Below, one piece after another: positions 61,001 to 64,000 of a stretch of DNA of 64,000 nucleotides. Position 1 is the first letter of the stretch. Every line of letters begins with the position of its first letter. Position numbers and translations under genes: made by a program. The notes beneath the pieces are model-generated. The model had not been told where the DNA came from. It was given only the letters and a program-made list of their open reading frames with translations, and searched no databases. Source of the stretch: Setaria digitata (taxonomy: Eukaryota; Nematoda; Chromadorea; Rhabditida; Setariidae); the NCBI GenBank assembly GCA_003640385.1, contig RCAB01000110.1:1-64000 (forward strand). The letters run 5' to 3'.

Positions 61001-62753
61001 CTGCAAAATCTCAGAAATAAAGGTAAAATAATGACTTAGTATCAACCATAACCCCAACATGGAAAGCATATCCAAAAGGCACGTACGATAACAACATAAC
61101 TCTCTTCCACGCATTTCAACATTTCACACCCAACGAAAAAACTGCAATCCTAGCATCACAAATGTTACTGTCATCATTATGAAATGGTTTCCATAACGGA
61201 TGAAAAACTTGAGTTAAGCGGTGGAAGTAACAGACAACCAGCAATGCCAGCAGCTTATTCGGAATGAAATGAAAAAAAAAAAAAAACTTTTATCAAACAA
61301 TTTAAAGGTATTTTTATCAGACCAGCTCATTTCTCTAAGCCGTGCAAATTACCAATAGCGTAATTCTGTACTTGCTGACTAGACCTCACTGCGCAAGAAA
61401 TAAACGCAACTAGTATATTCATTAAATACGGTCATTTCATTACTCCTGATAATAAAACAATTTATTTATTTAGTCTATTAGAGCATGAGAATTATTTGTT
61501 CAGAAAGCAGCAATAACTGACTAAATCCACCACTATCTAATGCTCAATCACTTTCATCGAGCAAAAAAAACCACAGCCAATTCAACCAACCTATTCGCCT
61601 TGCCAACATAACACCCAAATTTCCTCAAACAAAAACATGGCCCCTCTTTACAACGAACAGCTCGGTACGCAAATAACGTCATCCCGAAGTATTTGTGCCG
61701 TTGAAGTGCCTGCGGAAGCTTCATTTTTTTTTTTTTTTTTTGGTAAGCATTTCTACTTGTCACAGGTGCTGTCGTTTAGAATATTCTGCTCACATGTAAT
61801 CTGTGGCATAAATGAGAAAATTTGAAAATGAAAAGTTAGGAAAAAATAAAAGGGTGGAAAAAATCAAAATAGCTGAGGAAAGTGTGAATTATGGAAAAAA
61901 AAAAGTTGAAGGAAGTATATGACCTAAACTAATCTGTGAGAGTATACTGCACAAATCTGTCGTCCTTTTATTAACACAATAACTACCTTCTGTATCAAGT
62001 AAGCTTTTAAGAGTGGTGTTTCCCTAACTCCAGGGATGATTCCCACAGTTCTGTCTGCTGCTATTCAAGAAACGCTTTAATCAGTTGAACCAAAGTTAAA
62101 AAAGCGAGGAAAGTAAGGGTATCCTGAGTTCTTTGGTTATTTTCTAATTCTATATAAGAGAATTAAAAGAGTGAGCGACTTCTTTTGCTCATGTTTTAGA
62201 CTTACACTTCATACTAGTAGTTATATTTTATGGAAAAGATTTAAATAGCGCTTTTTTAATTGCAGCAAAATGCGTTTATTTATCTGATGTAATCTTAAAG
62301 CTTCTTTAAGAGTGGTAATATTTCATTGTGATAAGGAGTAATATTGATGAAATTGCCCTTTTACTTTACGGTATATCTTTTTCACATGTCTCAATTTTAG
62401 TTCTCATTTTCAATCATTGACGAACTAAGGAAGGATGGGAAGTTGAAATAAATGAGTTTCATTTCGTAGCTGCGTTATTTCGTTGCGCTGAAAAGATGAT
62501 TAGTTTGTGTAACATTGTTTATTGAGTTTTGTTCAGACGGTGTGGGTAGATTAGTTATTTCAGAATTATAACCAGTTGTTAGAAGACTACATTAATTTTA
62601 AATTCATTTTATGATGAGCTAGTTCTTCAAGCATTCATGGATTGTATAGCAAAGAGTTGCATTATTTAAATCTATATATGTTTAGGTTTGGAAGGCATTT
62701 TCAGTGGAAGTGATCCAACATTTTTAAAAGATAGAGAGAAAAAAAAAGTTTCA
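61001..62753. promoter_or_regulatory. divergent region RPL23 / RAB35
   Basis: Head-to-head spacer holding the promoters and outrons of RPL23 (minus) and RAB35 (plus). Poly-A and poly-T runs occur at 61270-61284 and 61723-61740. The acceptor GGCATTTTCAG at about 62703 may be the RAB35 trans-splice site. No exon recognised. Confidence 0.45.
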
Positions 62754-63902
<1,149 letters not shown>

Positions 63903-64000
63903 GTGAGATTTACCTTATTTCATCAAGGTGTTCCTCAGTTTTTGCTTCCGTAGGAGGATGGAATAATCTATCAACCTAGTTAAAATTTATAAAACAAAGC

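Overview
The window is nuclear DNA from a nematode, AT-rich (by eye about 30% G+C). Genes are split into many small exons with GTAAGT-type donors and TTTCAG acceptors. Several coding starts sit 0-20 nt behind a free 3' splice acceptor, as expected for spliced-leader trans-splicing. Introns and intergenic DNA are full of poly(A)/poly(T) runs. This architecture fits a clade III (filarial or related) worm, but the species is inference. Six single-N gaps are present; four are flanked by near-identical copies of 80-135 bases, so they look like unmerged contig ends.

Layout: (+) 2.8-5.5 kb, an unrecognised low-complexity protein with an AT-hook-like motif. (+) 8.8-20.1 kb, a MTUS/ATIP-family coiled-coil microtubule protein, 14 exons. 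(-) 24.9-21.1 kb, TRMT44, the tRNA Um44 2'-O-methyltransferase. (-) 27.0-25.2 kb, a two-RRM RNA-binding protein about 300 bp upstream of TRMT44. (+) 29.4-36.1 kb, the H2B ubiquitin ligase BRE1/RNF20 (nematode rfp-1), 21 exons. (-) 44.7-38.9 kb, the pseudokinase STRAD. (-) 50.2-45.3 kb, Roquin/RLE-1 (RC3H). (-) 52.96-51.7 kb, EEF1AKMT1. (-) 55.95-54.0 kb, LSM12. (+) 57.0-59.1 kb, COP9 signalosome subunit 5. (-) 61.0-60.0 kb, ribosomal protein RPL23 (uL14) with a probable box C/D snoRNA in its intron. (+) 62.75 kb to the right edge, RAB35, truncated by the window.

Exon chains were built by hand from splice sites, reading phase and remembered family sequences. For the MTUS, TRMT44, RRM, BRE1, STRAD, EEF1AKMT1, LSM12, CSN5 and RPL23 genes the summed exon lengths are a multiple of three with an open frame. 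Roquin has one unresolved internal stretch.

The genes are mostly housekeeping: translation (RPL23, eEF1A methylation, tRNA methylation), RNA regulation (RRM protein, Roquin, LSM12), ubiquitin/NEDD8 control (BRE1, CSN5), the LKB1 pathway (STRAD), membrane traffic (RAB35) and the cytoskeleton (MTUS). I found no clear defence, mobile or biosynthetic system. The most interesting items are the intronic snoRNA, two GC-AG introns, microexons in STRAD and Roquin, a Roquin CCCH finger lacking its histidine, a higher-GC stretch at 27.45-28.9 kb with no recognisable product, and operon-like gene runs.
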